Source of the DNA: Angustibacter sp. Root456
GTDB taxonomy: Bacteria; Actinomycetota; Actinomycetes; Actinomycetales; Angustibacteraceae
Reading direction: 5' to 3'
Length of the DNA stretch: 64,000 bases
Assembly (NCBI RefSeq): GCF_001426435.1
Contig: NZ_LMER01000020.1
Location: forward strand, 589,985-653,984
The position numbers and the translations under genes are program-made. A model generated the notes under the pieces. That model worked only from the letters and a program-made list of their open reading frames with translations, ran no database searches and was not told the DNA's origin. Shown here piece after piece: positions 47,401 to 56,066 of this stretch. Numbering within the stretch: position 1 is the stretch's first letter; each line of letters begins with the position of its first letter.

Positions 47401-49763
47401 GCAGTCCAGGTCACCTCAACCCGGACTACAACTCGAGGTTCCGCACCATCGCGACGAACTTCCAGGCGTGGCCGGGGCTGTACACGGTGACCGACACCGC
47501 ACCGACCCAGGTGCAGGCGACAGCCCTGACGCCGGGCACCACCCAGGTCGACCGCACGATGTGCGACCTCGACCCCGCGCAGCCCCAACCGCTGGCGGTC
47601 GACCGGCCGTACATCCGGCGGGGTGACACCAACCGCGCGATCACCATCACCGGCTTCGGTTTCGGTGCCCTGAAGGGGCAGGTGCTGCTCAACGGCCAGC
47701 CCACCGGAGTGCCGAGCTGGACGGACAAGCAGATCACCTTCAACGTCCCGAACGCGACGGCCTTCGGCCCGACGTCAGTGGAGGTCGTGGCGCGCAACGG
47801 AAAGCGGAGCGTCAACGGTCTGACCGTGCAGGTGCTGAGCGCCCCGACGCTGATCGGGCCGCAGGGACGCACCCCGCAGAACCCGCTGATCGCTGAGGTC
47901 GGCCCCGGCAAGCCCTACGCCACCATCCAGGCAGCGCTCGAGGCCGCCAAGCCGACGTCGACCAAGCCGTACTGGCTCGTCGTGGTGTGGCCGGGCGAGC
48001 AGACCGCCGGCAACCCGCACGGTGAGTACACCGAGAACGTGATCTTCCACCACCAGGTGCGACTGCAGGGTGTTGGTGCCGGCGGCTTCGACCCGGACGG
48101 CAACTTCGTCCCCGGCTCGATCATCGACGGCGCCGGCTTCAACCCCGACAACCCCAGCGGCGCCGACTGGATCGCCCTGCTGAGCACCTTGCGCTACAAC
48201 GGGCCGGCCGCGGTGCCGGACGCCGCGACGGTCACGGTGCTCAACGACCCGCAGCTGGCCGGCGTGGTGCCGTCGACCTACTTCCCGGCGATCGACGGCT
48301 TCACGATCACCGGTGGGTCGCAGTCGGACTTCCCGGCGAGCATCAACGAGGTCAACGGCGGCATCAAGACGCCGTACGGCGCCGACGGTGCGCTCGTGAC
48401 GCAGGGCGGCGGCGTGTTCGTCCACTCCGGCGTCATGAACCTGCGAATCACCGACAACGTCATCCGTGGCAACAGCGGCTCCTACGCCGGTGGCATCCGC
48501 GTGGGCACGCCGTACGCCGGCAACCTGCGCAACTACAACCTGTACGTCGGCCACAACCAGATCCGCGACAACGGCGGCACCAACCTCGCCGGCGGCATCG
48601 GGCTCTTCAACGGCAGCGACGGCTACCAGATCGACCACAACGCGATCTGCGGCAACTTCTCTGCCGAGTACGGCGGCGCCATGACGGCCTACGGCTACAT
48701 GGTGCACCCGGCGCAGGACTCCCAGCTCGGCGTCCTGCCGGGTGGGCGGGTCACTGACAACACGATCTGGTTCAACCAGTCGTACGACGAGGGTGGCGCG
48801 GTGATGATCGCCGGCGAGCTGCCGTCCGACCCGTCGCTGCTCTCGGAGGGATCGGGCCCGGTGCTCATCGACTCCAACGTCATCTCGACCAACCTGGCCA
48901 ACGACGACGGCGGTGGCATCCGGCTGCTGCAGACGAGCGGGTCGCACATCACGCGCACCGACCCGCAGACGATCACCATCTCCAACAACACGGTGACCGA
49001 CAACGTCTCGGCGCACGAGGGCGGTGGCCTGGCCTTCGACGACGCAGCCTTCGTCGACGTCGTCAACAACACGGTCGCTCGCAACCTCACCACCGCCACC
49101 GCGATCACCAGCGACGGGCAGCCGGCACCGGCCGGGCTGTCGACGGCGAACAACTCCGACCCGCTGATGGCTCGCCTGAGCAGCACCGCCTTCCGGTTGT
49201 CGAACCTGCTGTCGCAGACCACGTTCAGCAAGCCGACGCTGCTCAACAACGTGTTCTGGGACAACCGGGCCGGCAGCTACAGCGGTGGCTACGTCTACGG
49301 CATCGGAGGCCAGCTGCCGGACGGCTCGCCGAACGACGTCAACAACTGGGACATGGGCGTCGCCGATGACCCCGCGGCCTTCCTGACGCCGATCTCGTCG
49401 GTGCTGCAGACGACACAGGGTGTGGATGTGGGCACCACCAACGTGGTCACCAACGACCCCGGCCTGAAGGACCCCTACGAGGTGACGGTCAACATCCTCG
49501 CCGCCCGTGGCTACCCGGCGTACCGCCAGGCCGCCATCGTCGCCGAGCTGCTGCCGCCGCACCTGCAGGGCGACTACCACCTGACCGGATCCACGTCCCC
49601 TGCCTACGGCCTCGGCACCGGCTTCACGACGGTCGCCTGGGACTCGCGGGCCATCGGTTGGCACTACACGGTCTCGGCACCCAGCCGCGACATCGACGGC
49701 GACGTCCGGCCCTCGCCGGCACCCGCGCTGAGGTACGACGCCGGATCGGACCAGCTGTCATGA
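44445..49763 (+). CDS. secreted 1,772-residue protein: SdrD-B-like, TIG and parallel beta-helix domains
   Basis: The signal peptide occupies about residues 1-40 (basic start MGRRVTRLR, hydrophobic core VVITLAVLALCVG, AKA cleavage). The middle carries SdrD-B/Cna-B-like domains, with a calcium-type loop VFVDDNENGKRDPGEQGVP near 465. A TIG/IPT domain at about 1055-1145 contains ITITGFGFGALKGQVLLNG. The last 600 residues are a right-handed parallel beta-helix with repeated N-x-V-x-x-N steps (DNVIRGNSGSYAGGI, HNAICGNFSAEYGGA). There is no LPXTG or C-terminal helix, so it may be secreted or noncovalently bound. GGAGG precedes ATG 44445. It heads the cluster with three multicopper-oxidase-like genes and may scaffold them (inference). 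Confidence 0.85.
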   Translation: MGRRVTRLRAVVITLAVLALCVGQLTLPRLAQTAKAADPVDPGSITLHVQSARSVNTGPGFVHEGDAVTTYKWLINAEDVGNTKDAPEHCLPGLASDPKFADTCQWPSVRTTPGYAPIVAQGDETTLNDSVALPGLPVGKYLISLTADGYKIDGAHFTVTSGSAQQVVVKMQPLPLPLQTIRLQVFNDNAPVDGTYEVDAEQGLAGFTANLTDVLGPVSTDYYGNPLCTVYLHAGGVATRPILFNAAGKPRVDTTKSTGKCVSDADGQIVIPNLGPNRYAATVSPPAGQGWVQTTTLEGGHDYDIWQQEGETGFDTEQTKGAELVPYVHFGFSKQMALAAPAAGQPAPTGEIKGVAVAALPYVGGQNGQVVPETGFAGAKIGGPIRRPWIALSDLDAGDAEVYLGRGAVDGSFDIKNVPDGTYSLTVWDDDQDYILWAFQVEVHDGQLVDVGNKSLVGWFTHIYGSVFVDDNENGKRDPGEQGVPSFTLTLRERDNSLMDQYTNTVITDTVGNYSINEGYPLSKWLVLEGFNTRYQATGITYQAENDPKPTTLLGGAVDINVLNVIGLGGRVDWGVKPYVGGTNGGIVGTITYDTTRNELDPADAAAEAYQPGVPDVPVHLYAPVPCEPTTPADECSGGFQLDTATGALKKGPELQEAYTSETWQPPRGCTARMYNGQPLTDQQALSQFGLANDRKCIEAPMMGFQVGAEVNSGPDGFSQQVNGNYGFATSKLNLYAPGDPRNPAADHQLPLYADLAALGLPEQDLRPQEYIVSVEIPQNPVGGGAMYKVTREEDVNVFDGDTYLPQENYPPTVAQATDTPPGAGSGEPTPSQDPSQTGGIVSGCVGPLHTVHVTNQNFIDGGGSPYEGQSRPLCTDKLVNLRNAQAVAPTFNLFSDVPIPTHFWGLTINDLGLSLDKRSVEYGEAQGLPFVPMGIYDWTGRLVDTVQTDFNGFYEALEPSTSTYNCPLPAGPCPNMYRFVGNDPGSPGHLNPDYNSRFRTIATNFQAWPGLYTVTDTAPTQVQATALTPGTTQVDRTMCDLDPAQPQPLAVDRPYIRRGDTNRAITITGFGFGALKGQVLLNGQPTGVPSWTDKQITFNVPNATAFGPTSVEVVARNGKRSVNGLTVQVLSAPTLIGPQGRTPQNPLIAEVGPGKPYATIQAALEAAKPTSTKPYWLVVVWPGEQTAGNPHGEYTENVIFHHQVRLQGVGAGGFDPDGNFVPGSIIDGAGFNPDNPSGADWIALLSTLRYNGPAAVPDAATVTVLNDPQLAGVVPSTYFPAIDGFTITGGSQSDFPASINEVNGGIKTPYGADGALVTQGGGVFVHSGVMNLRITDNVIRGNSGSYAGGIRVGTPYAGNLRNYNLYVGHNQIRDNGGTNLAGGIGLFNGSDGYQIDHNAICGNFSAEYGGAMTAYGYMVHPAQDSQLGVLPGGRVTDNTIWFNQSYDEGGAVMIAGELPSDPSLLSEGSGPVLIDSNVISTNLANDDGGGIRLLQTSGSHITRTDPQTITISNNTVTDNVSAHEGGGLAFDDAAFVDVVNNTVARNLTTATAITSDGQPAPAGLSTANNSDPLMARLSSTAFRLSNLLSQTTFSKPTLLNNVFWDNRAGSYSGGYVYGIGGQLPDGSPNDVNNWDMGVADDPAAFLTPISSVLQTTQGVDVGTTNVVTNDPGLKDPYEVTVNILAARGYPAYRQAAIVAELLPPHLQGDYHLTGSTSPAYGLGTGFTTVAWDSRAIGWHYTVSAPSRDIDGDVRPSPAPALRYDAGSDQLS

Positions 49764-49815
49764 CGTCCGTCCGCCCGCCCGCCTCTTCCACCTCGAACGA
49801 CCTGAGGAGCACACA

Positions 49816-51084
49816 GTGACTGACGACACCGCTCGCCGCGGACTCTCGCGACGGACCTTCATCTCCGGCGGTGCCGGCCTGGCCGCCGCCGTCACGGGGG
49901 CGCACCTCGTCGGCGGCCAGGTCGCGCAGGCGGCGCGGCGCACCTCGCTCGCGGCGGCGGTCACGCACCCGCGGGTCGACATGCACCTCGTCGGCACCGA
50001 CGGCTGGGTGTCGATGCCGGCAGCAGCGCCCGCGGACCCGCCGTTCTTCCCCGACTCCTACGCTCCTTCGCCGTTCAACACCTACGTGTTCGGCTTCCGG
50101 GACGTCACGGGGCTGTCGGACACGCAGGTGGCGGCGCAGCGGGGCAAAGCGCAGATCAGCGCTCCGATGCTGTCGTTCGACGAGGAGGACGACATCTACC
50201 TCACGTTGACGAACCTCGGCCTGGTGCAGCGTCCGGACCTCTTCGACGGACACACCCTGCACTGGCACGGTTTCGTCAACGCGATCCCGCTCTTCGACGG
50301 CGTCCCTGAGCTCTCGCTCGCCGTGCCCATCGGCCGCGACCTCACCTACTTCTACCGCCCTCACGACGCGGGCACGTACATGTACCACTGCCACTTCGAG
50401 GACGTCGAGCACGTGCAGATGGGCATGACCGGCATGGTGTTCGTGCGGCCGAAGCAGAACAAGAGCCCGCGAGTCCCAGGAGAGCGGTACGCCTACAACG
50501 ACGGCGACTACAGCACGGCCTACGACCGCGAGTTCGCGTTCATGATCACCGAGCTGTGGTCGGCCGCCCACTACCGGGACGCGCACATCCAGGTGAACGA
50601 CTGGACCGACTACGACCCGAGCTTCTGGCTGCTCAACGGCCGCGCCTGGCCAGACACGTTGCAGCCCAACGGCGATCCCATGACGAGCACCGGACGGCTG
50701 AAGTACCAGCCGATCAGCTCGCTCATCACGTGCAACGCCGGCGACCGCGTGCTGCTGCGGCTCTCGAGCCTCGGCTACCAGAACCACGCCATGACCATCG
50801 ACGACATCACGATGACGGTCGTCGCCAAGGACGCCGCGCTCCTGGAGGGCCGGGACCACACAAAGTCGTACATCACCACGAACACCGTCGACGTCGGCCC
50901 CGGCGAGAGCCGCGACGTCATCTTCACCGCGCCCGACCCGGGGACCTACCTGCTGTACGACCGCCGGTACTCCTACCTCGGCAACGGAGGCGGCCCGGGC
51001 TACGGCGGCATGATGACGCGCATCGTGGTCAACCCGCCGGGCACGCTGCCGCGGCAAGTGAACGCCAACGAGAACCCGGTCTGA
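49816..51084 (+). CDS. Tat-exported two-domain multicopper oxidase subunit with domain-1 copper ligands only
   Basis: A 422-residue protein. The Tat signal is SRRTFISGGAGLAAAV (residues 11-26). Cupredoxin domain 1 contains DGHTLHWHGF (HxH at 149/151) and MYHCHFEDVEHVQMGM (His191, Cys192, His193, His199, Met204). These supply a type 1 copper set plus half of a trinuclear site. Cupredoxin domain 2 lacks its half: where HxH is expected it reads SLGYQNHAMTIDD, and the final motif position reads LLYDRRYSYLGNGGG. Alone it therefore cannot complete a canonical trinuclear centre. GTG 49816 follows GAGGAG. The next gene supplies a domain-2 ligand set. Confidence 0.9.
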   Translation: MTDDTARRGLSRRTFISGGAGLAAAVTGAHLVGGQVAQAARRTSLAAAVTHPRVDMHLVGTDGWVSMPAAAPADPPFFPDSYAPSPFNTYVFGFRDVTGLSDTQVAAQRGKAQISAPMLSFDEEDDIYLTLTNLGLVQRPDLFDGHTLHWHGFVNAIPLFDGVPELSLAVPIGRDLTYFYRPHDAGTYMYHCHFEDVEHVQMGMTGMVFVRPKQNKSPRVPGERYAYNDGDYSTAYDREFAFMITELWSAAHYRDAHIQVNDWTDYDPSFWLLNGRAWPDTLQPNGDPMTSTGRLKYQPISSLITCNAGDRVLLRLSSLGYQNHAMTIDDITMTVVAKDAALLEGRDHTKSYITTNTVDVGPGESRDVIFTAPDPGTYLLYDRRYSYLGNGGGPGYGGMMTRIVVNPPGTLPRQVNANENPV

Positions 51085-51106
51085 CCGGGCCGGACGGAGG
51101 ACCACG

Positions 51107-52399
51107 ATGAGCACCACACCACGCGCCCGTCTCCGGCTGGCCCTGTCAGCAGCGCTCGCGACCGCCATGGCCGCAGCCGCTCTGGCCACGCTGCCTCAGG
51201 CAGAAGCGGCCCCGTCATCGGGGCTGCCGTGCGACACCGCACCCGACAACGCGTTCTCGCTCACTGCGAGCGACGGCTACGTCTCGACCCCCGACGGCAA
51301 CTCCATCTACATGTGGAGCTACGGCAACTCCAAGCGCGGGTTCCAGCTGCCCGGGCCGACCCTCTGCGTGACGTCCGGCCAGCAGGTGACGGTCGTCCTG
51401 CACAACACACTGCCGGAGGCGACCTCGATCATCTTCCCCGGGCAGTCCGGCGTCCGGGCCGGCGGGAGCCCCGCGCAGCCGCAGTTCGACAGCGGTGGCT
51501 CCCTGACCTCGATGGTGCAGGCGGCCGCGCCGGGCAAGCAGGTGACGTACACGTTCACGGCCGGGAGCCCCGGCACCTACCTGTACGAGAGCGGCACCGA
51601 CGTCGACAAGCAGGTGCAGATGGGCATGTACGGCGCGCTCGTCGTGCGGCCGGCTGGCCACCCGGACCAGCTCAACAACCGCGTGGACTCGACGTTCAAC
51701 GCGGACAAGGACTACGTGTTCCTGCTGTCCGAGATCGCGCCCGACGTCCACCTCGCGGTGGAGCGGGGCCAGGCGGTCGACCCGAGCAGCTACCGCGCCC
51801 GGTACTTCATGATCAACGGCCGCAGCATGCCGGACACCCTGGCGCCGAACTTCGCGTCGTGGCTGCCGACCCAGCCGTACAGCGCGCTCGTGCACATCAA
51901 GCCGTACGACGCGGCGACCAACCCCCGGCCGGCGGCGATCCGCTACCTCAACGCGGGCAGCGTCAACTTCCCGTTCCACCCGCACGGCAGCGACGAGCGG
52001 GTCGTCAACCGCGACGGCCGTCCGCTCGAGGGTCCGGACCACCAGGACCTGTCGTACCTGAAGTACCTGCTCGACGTCGGCCCGGGCCAGACCCTCGACG
52101 TCCTCATGGACTGGCGTGACGCGGAGTCGTGGGACCCGGTGGACAACCCGATCCCGACCCAGATCCCGGTGATCACCGACCAGGACCTCGTCGGTCCCGA
52201 CACGTGGTTCAGCGAGAGCGGCTACCTCGGCGTCAAGAACGAGCTGCCCACGAACATCACGTCGAACAACGAGTGCGGCGAGTACTACCACATCGCTCAC
52301 AGCCACGCGCTGGAGCAGGCAACCAACTACGGCGCGGCCTTCGGCGGCATGATGACGGTCTTCCGCATCGACCCGCCCAACGGCTGCCCGACGAACTGA
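51107..52399 (+). CDS. Sec-exported multicopper oxidase-like protein with domain-2 copper ligands only
   Basis: A 430-residue paralogue of the preceding protein. The signal peptide is about residues 1-34 (LALSAALATAMAAAALATLPQAEA). Domain 1 has lost its ligands: the HCH position reads TYLYESGTDVDKQVQMGM and the HxH position reads TSIIFPGQSGV. Domain 2 keeps NFPFHPHGSDE (His291, His293) and EYYHIAHSHALEQ (His395, His398, His400). The latter looks like an HCH motif with Ser in place of the type 1 Cys. This pattern complements the upstream protein. GGAGG precedes ATG 51107 by six bases. Cys42 and Cys87 could form a disulfide. Confidence 0.9.
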   Translation: MSTTPRARLRLALSAALATAMAAAALATLPQAEAAPSSGLPCDTAPDNAFSLTASDGYVSTPDGNSIYMWSYGNSKRGFQLPGPTLCVTSGQQVTVVLHNTLPEATSIIFPGQSGVRAGGSPAQPQFDSGGSLTSMVQAAAPGKQVTYTFTAGSPGTYLYESGTDVDKQVQMGMYGALVVRPAGHPDQLNNRVDSTFNADKDYVFLLSEIAPDVHLAVERGQAVDPSSYRARYFMINGRSMPDTLAPNFASWLPTQPYSALVHIKPYDAATNPRPAAIRYLNAGSVNFPFHPHGSDERVVNRDGRPLEGPDHQDLSYLKYLLDVGPGQTLDVLMDWRDAESWDPVDNPIPTQIPVITDQDLVGPDTWFSESGYLGVKNELPTNITSNNECGEYYHIAHSHALEQATNYGAAFGGMMTVFRIDPPNGCPTN

Positions 52400-52408
52400 G
52401 GACGGGCG

Positions 52409-55400
52409 ATGACGATGCAGACGCGTTCGCGAAGCGGCGGCTCGACCCGTCGGACGCTTGCCGTGGCGGTGACGGCGGCTCTTGCCCTGGTCGGCTGGCA
52501 GCCGGCGAGTGCGGCGACCCGGCCCGCCGGCTCGGCTGCGGCGGCTCAGGCCGCCGGGGTGCGGTCGGCGCTGCCGGCCGCACCGGTCGGCCACCTGCAG
52601 CCGAGCGGCTGCACGGGAACCGGCTCGGTGCTGTGCGAGCTCTACGCCAGCGCAGGCACCACCACGGTGGCGGGCACGGCGATCCCCATCTGGGGCTTCT
52701 CGTCGACGGCGGGGTCGGCGTCCACGCCCGGGCCCGTGCTCGTCGTACACCAGGGCGACAGCGTGCGGATCCGGCTGCACAACGACCTGGCCGCAGAGCG
52801 CGTCTCGCTGGCCCTGCCGGGTATCGACGGGGTCACGTGGGGCACGCGCCACGACGACGACACGGCCGGCGTCGCCACGGGCGGCACCCGCATCTACAGC
52901 TTCACCGCGTCGCGGCCGGGCACGTTCCTGTACGAGGCGGGCCACACCGCCAACGGCACGCGCCAGGTGGCGATGGGCCTGGCCGGCGCGCTCGTGGTGC
53001 TCCCGGCTGACGGCACCGCCTACGGGTCGCAGACCGGCTACCCCTCGACCGCGTACGACGACGAGGCCGTCCTGGTGCTGTCGGAGATCGACCCCAAGCT
53101 GAACGCCGACCCGACCGCCTTCGACATGCGGTACTTCTCGCCGCGGTTCCGGCTCGTCAACGGCAAGGCGTTCCCCGAGACCGACGTGATCAGCACCGAC
53201 CAGGGCCACAAGGTCCTGCTGCGCTACGTGAACGCCGGGTCGCAGTTGCACGCCATGAGCACGCTGGGCGTCGACCAGGTCGAGGTGGCGCAGGACGGCC
53301 ACGCGATGAGGTACGCCTCGACCGTCGTGGCTGAGGACATCGTGCCTGGGCAGACGCTCGACACGATCGTCACGGCCCCCACCGGCCAGGAGTCGAAGGT
53401 TGCGGTGTACGAGGCCGCCTCCCGGCTCAGCAACGACGGCCAGCACGCGGCGAACCCGCTTCAGCTGGCCTTCGGGGGGATGCTCACCTACATCGACACC
53501 AACGCGCCGCCGCCCAGCACGGACGACGTGGGGCCGTTGGCAGACAACATCTCTCTCTCGCCGCAGCCGGCGTCCGGCCTCGTCGACGTGACGGTGCGCG
53601 CCGACCTCAGCGATGGTGCCACCGGCGGTTCGTCGGTGACCCAGGCCGAGTTCGTCGTCGACGACACGAGCACCGCGCTGGGCGCGGGCACGCCGATGTA
53701 CGGCGCGTTCGGTTCCGTCGACGTGACCGGTGTCGTCGGCACGCTGTCGACCGCCGCGATGGCTGATCTCCAGGCGGGCAAGCACATCGTGTTCGTGCGG
53801 GCCCAGGACTCAGCCGGCAACTGGGGGGTGGTCGCCTCCGCGGTCCTCAACCTGCCGAAGGTCGGTCCGCAGACCAGGAGCGGCACGGCGTCCGACAACC
53901 CGACGAACGGGGCCAGCGACGTCAGCATCACCGCCACGGGCGACGACCGGACCCTCGGCGGCAACATCGACGCGGCCGAGTACTCCATCGACGTCGAGGC
54001 GGCCCCGGGGTCAGGCACCGTCATGACGCTCAACAAGATGGCACCGGTGGTGTCGGAGACCGCGACCATCCCGGCCGCGACGGTGGCCGGTCTGGGTGAC
54101 GGCAAGCACATCGTCTACGTCCGCAGCCACGACTCCGGTGGGCTCTGGGGGCCGACGCACAGCATCGAGCTCGTGGTCGACCTGGCCGGCCCGGTGGTCG
54201 ACGCGGCGTCGGTCGGACCCAACCCGACCAACGGCATCCTGAGCGACAAGGGCAACCCGGGCTACCTGCTGGTGTCGGCGCACCTCGTCGACCAGCCCGG
54301 TCCCGGCGGCTCGGTGTCGACCCTCAAGGACGCGGAGGCGTTCCTCGACCTCGCGGCCGGAGCCCAACCCGCGGGCGGCAGCGGCCTGCAGCTCATCGCA
54401 GTGGACGGGTCGATGGACGCCTCCGACGAGGCGGTCTACGGGCTCCTCCCGCTGTCGCAGGTGAAGGCGCTGACCAACGGCACGCACCGGTTGTACGTGC
54501 GAGGGCTGGACGCCGCCGGCACGTGGGGCGACGTCTACGTCACCGATCTGCTCGTCGACAAGACGGCTCCCGTGTTGTCGGGCCTGAGCGCCAGCCCGAA
54601 CCCGACCGCCGGTGCACCGCAGATCACGCTCACCACGACCGTCACCGAGGCGAACACGATCGCGGCGGCCGAGTACTGGGTCGGCACCACCGACCCCGGT
54701 GCCGGGCGGGCGACCTCGGCGGCGAGCGTCAGCACCGCGGGCACGCAGCTCACGGTCGACGTCTCGACGGCGAACCTCGCCCGGGGTGCGCAGCGGATCA
54801 ACCTGCGGGTCAGGGACCTCGCGGGCAACTGGAGCAACGCCGTCGCGACCACCGTGACGGTCGAGCCGCCCAACGCGATCTTCTCCGACGACTTCGAGTC
54901 CGGCAGCATCGCGGCCTGGTCGTCGTCGGTGGGCGCAAGCGGCCTGGCGGTCACTGGTACGGCGGCCCTCGCCGGCACCGAGGGTCTGGCGGTGACCCAG
55001 CCGTCCGGCGGCACCGCGCGGTACCTGGTCGACACCACTCCCAGCGCGGAGCCGACGTACCACGCGCAGTTCCGGTACAGCGCCGGCACGTGGGTCGGCG
55101 GCGTGACGACGGTGTTCCAGGGGATGTCGAGCACGAACGCGCCGGTGCTTGCCGTGCAGGTACGCAAGAGCGGAAGCACCTACCAGGTGCGCGGCGTCCT
55201 GCGTCGCTCGACGGGCACGAACGTCACCGGCACCTGGGTGTCGCTCACCAGCGGACCGCACACGCTGCGGGTCGACTGGGCGGCGGGGACCGCCGGCACC
55301 TTGCAGCTGTCGGTGGACGGCGTCGCCAAGCAGCTGCTCACCGCGGCCAACTCGACGCTGCGCGTCGAGACCGCACAGCTCGGGGCGGTCACCGTCGCGA

Positions 55401-55462
55401 GCACCACCCACGGCGTCGCGTACTTCGACTCGTTCGAGTCGACCCGTCAGACGCTGCCGTAG
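52409..55462 (+). CDS. exported ligand-free multicopper oxidase-like protein with Ig-like repeats and jelly-roll domain
   Basis: A 1,017-residue protein. An export signal ends near ASAA (residue 36; the STRRTLAVAV start could be Tat-like). Residues about 60-370 are the same two-cupredoxin layout as the two upstream proteins, but no copper motif survives (domain 1: TFLYEAGHTANGTRQVAMG; domain 2: GSQLHAMSTLGVDQ). Four Ig-like repeats of about 110 residues follow (SLSPQPASGLVDVTV, SDNPTNGASDVSI, GPNPTNGILS, SASPNPTAGAPQI). The C-terminal 190 residues start DDFESGSIAAW, a jelly-roll/LamG-like domain often used for carbohydrate or surface binding. It is most likely the structural and anchoring subunit. 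A perfect 15-base hairpin follows. Confidence 0.87.
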   Translation: MTMQTRSRSGGSTRRTLAVAVTAALALVGWQPASAATRPAGSAAAAQAAGVRSALPAAPVGHLQPSGCTGTGSVLCELYASAGTTTVAGTAIPIWGFSSTAGSASTPGPVLVVHQGDSVRIRLHNDLAAERVSLALPGIDGVTWGTRHDDDTAGVATGGTRIYSFTASRPGTFLYEAGHTANGTRQVAMGLAGALVVLPADGTAYGSQTGYPSTAYDDEAVLVLSEIDPKLNADPTAFDMRYFSPRFRLVNGKAFPETDVISTDQGHKVLLRYVNAGSQLHAMSTLGVDQVEVAQDGHAMRYASTVVAEDIVPGQTLDTIVTAPTGQESKVAVYEAASRLSNDGQHAANPLQLAFGGMLTYIDTNAPPPSTDDVGPLADNISLSPQPASGLVDVTVRADLSDGATGGSSVTQAEFVVDDTSTALGAGTPMYGAFGSVDVTGVVGTLSTAAMADLQAGKHIVFVRAQDSAGNWGVVASAVLNLPKVGPQTRSGTASDNPTNGASDVSITATGDDRTLGGNIDAAEYSIDVEAAPGSGTVMTLNKMAPVVSETATIPAATVAGLGDGKHIVYVRSHDSGGLWGPTHSIELVVDLAGPVVDAASVGPNPTNGILSDKGNPGYLLVSAHLVDQPGPGGSVSTLKDAEAFLDLAAGAQPAGGSGLQLIAVDGSMDASDEAVYGLLPLSQVKALTNGTHRLYVRGLDAAGTWGDVYVTDLLVDKTAPVLSGLSASPNPTAGAPQITLTTTVTEANTIAAAEYWVGTTDPGAGRATSAASVSTAGTQLTVDVSTANLARGAQRINLRVRDLAGNWSNAVATTVTVEPPNAIFSDDFESGSIAAWSSSVGASGLAVTGTAALAGTEGLAVTQPSGGTARYLVDTTPSAEPTYHAQFRYSAGTWVGGVTTVFQGMSSTNAPVLAVQVRKSGSTYQVRGVLRRSTGTNVTGTWVSLTSGPHTLRVDWAAGTAGTLQLSVDGVAKQLLTAANSTLRVETAQLGAVTVASTTHGVAYFDSFESTRQTLP

Positions 55463-55474
55463 CAGGAGATCACC

Positions 55475-55510
55475 GGGCCTGCGGCCGCCGCGCACGGCGG
55501 CCGCAGGCCC
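55475..55510. terminator. strong hairpin after the multicopper oxidase trio
   Basis: GGGCCTGCGGCCGCC (55475-55489) pairs perfectly with GGCGGCCGCAGGCCC (55496-55510) around a 6-base loop, starting 13 bases after the stop. There is no U-tract, as is common for actinobacterial terminators. It separates the trio from the CopC-CopD pair, or reduces readthrough into it. Confidence 0.8.
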
Positions 55511-55529
55511 ACCAGGGAAGGGGAGACCG

Positions 55530-56066
55530 ATGAGTGTTGTGGGAGAGCTGATGGAGGTGCCGCAGGGGCCGGCGCCCACGCAGCCCGGGCTGGCGACCCA
55601 CCTGCGCGGGCACCTCGCCGCCTGGTCGGCGGCGCAGTGGGTGAGCGCGGTGCTGACGGTGCTGGCGCTCGCCCTCGGTGGGCTCGTGGCCCGCAACGTG
55701 GTGGTGCACCAGGCGACGCACGACGTGAGCGTGCCGCGCAGCGGGGCCATGGAGCTGGCGACGGGCGTGCGGTTCGACCGCGTGGCCGTCGTCGGTGACG
55801 GTGGGCTGGTCGAGGTCAGCTTCGTCGCGCTCGACGTCGACAAAGCGCAGGCCTTCATGGAGGACTCCGCGAACTCGCCCACGATCCGCGCGGAGGACCG
55901 CGCCGGTGGCACCGAGCGCATCTCGGTGATGAGGCAGGGCCACAACATGCGCCCGGGACAGACGTACTACTTCGTCTACCAGAACACCGGCGGCGCGGTG
56001 CGCCCCGGTGAGCACGTCACGCTCGTGGTCGGCTCCCAGCAGCTGCGGCACGTGCCGGTGCGGTGA
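55530..56066 (+). CDS. membrane-anchored extracytoplasmic protein upstream of copC-copD
   Basis: A 178-residue protein with one membrane helix (about residues 37-56) and an exported C-terminal domain of roughly 115 residues. That domain is rich in beta strands, with ERISVMRQGHNMRPGQTYYF carrying His and Met residues that could bind copper. ATG 55530 follows GAAGGGGAGA. The stop codon overlaps the next gene's ATG (TGATG), so it is translationally coupled to the CopC-CopD fusion and probably works with it. I do not recognise the family; a copper-delivery role is inference from position and the His/Met content. Confidence 0.75.
   Translation: MSVVGELMEVPQGPAPTQPGLATHLRGHLAAWSAAQWVSAVLTVLALALGGLVARNVVVHQATHDVSVPRSGAMELATGVRFDRVAVVGDGGLVEVSFVALDVDKAQAFMEDSANSPTIRAEDRAGGTERISVMRQGHNMRPGQTYYFVYQNTGGAVRPGEHVTLVVGSQQLRHVPVR

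Noticed and set aside
44352-47588. Long minus-strand open frame opposite the secreted beta-helix protein
   Set aside because: No recognisable domain or ribosome site. The plus-strand gene has a signal peptide and coherent domains.
53604-53630. DGATGG in the third oxidase-like protein considered as an ApbE flavinylation motif
   Set aside because: There is no surrounding FMN-binding domain and the motif falls in an Ig-like repeat strand; a chance match is more likely.
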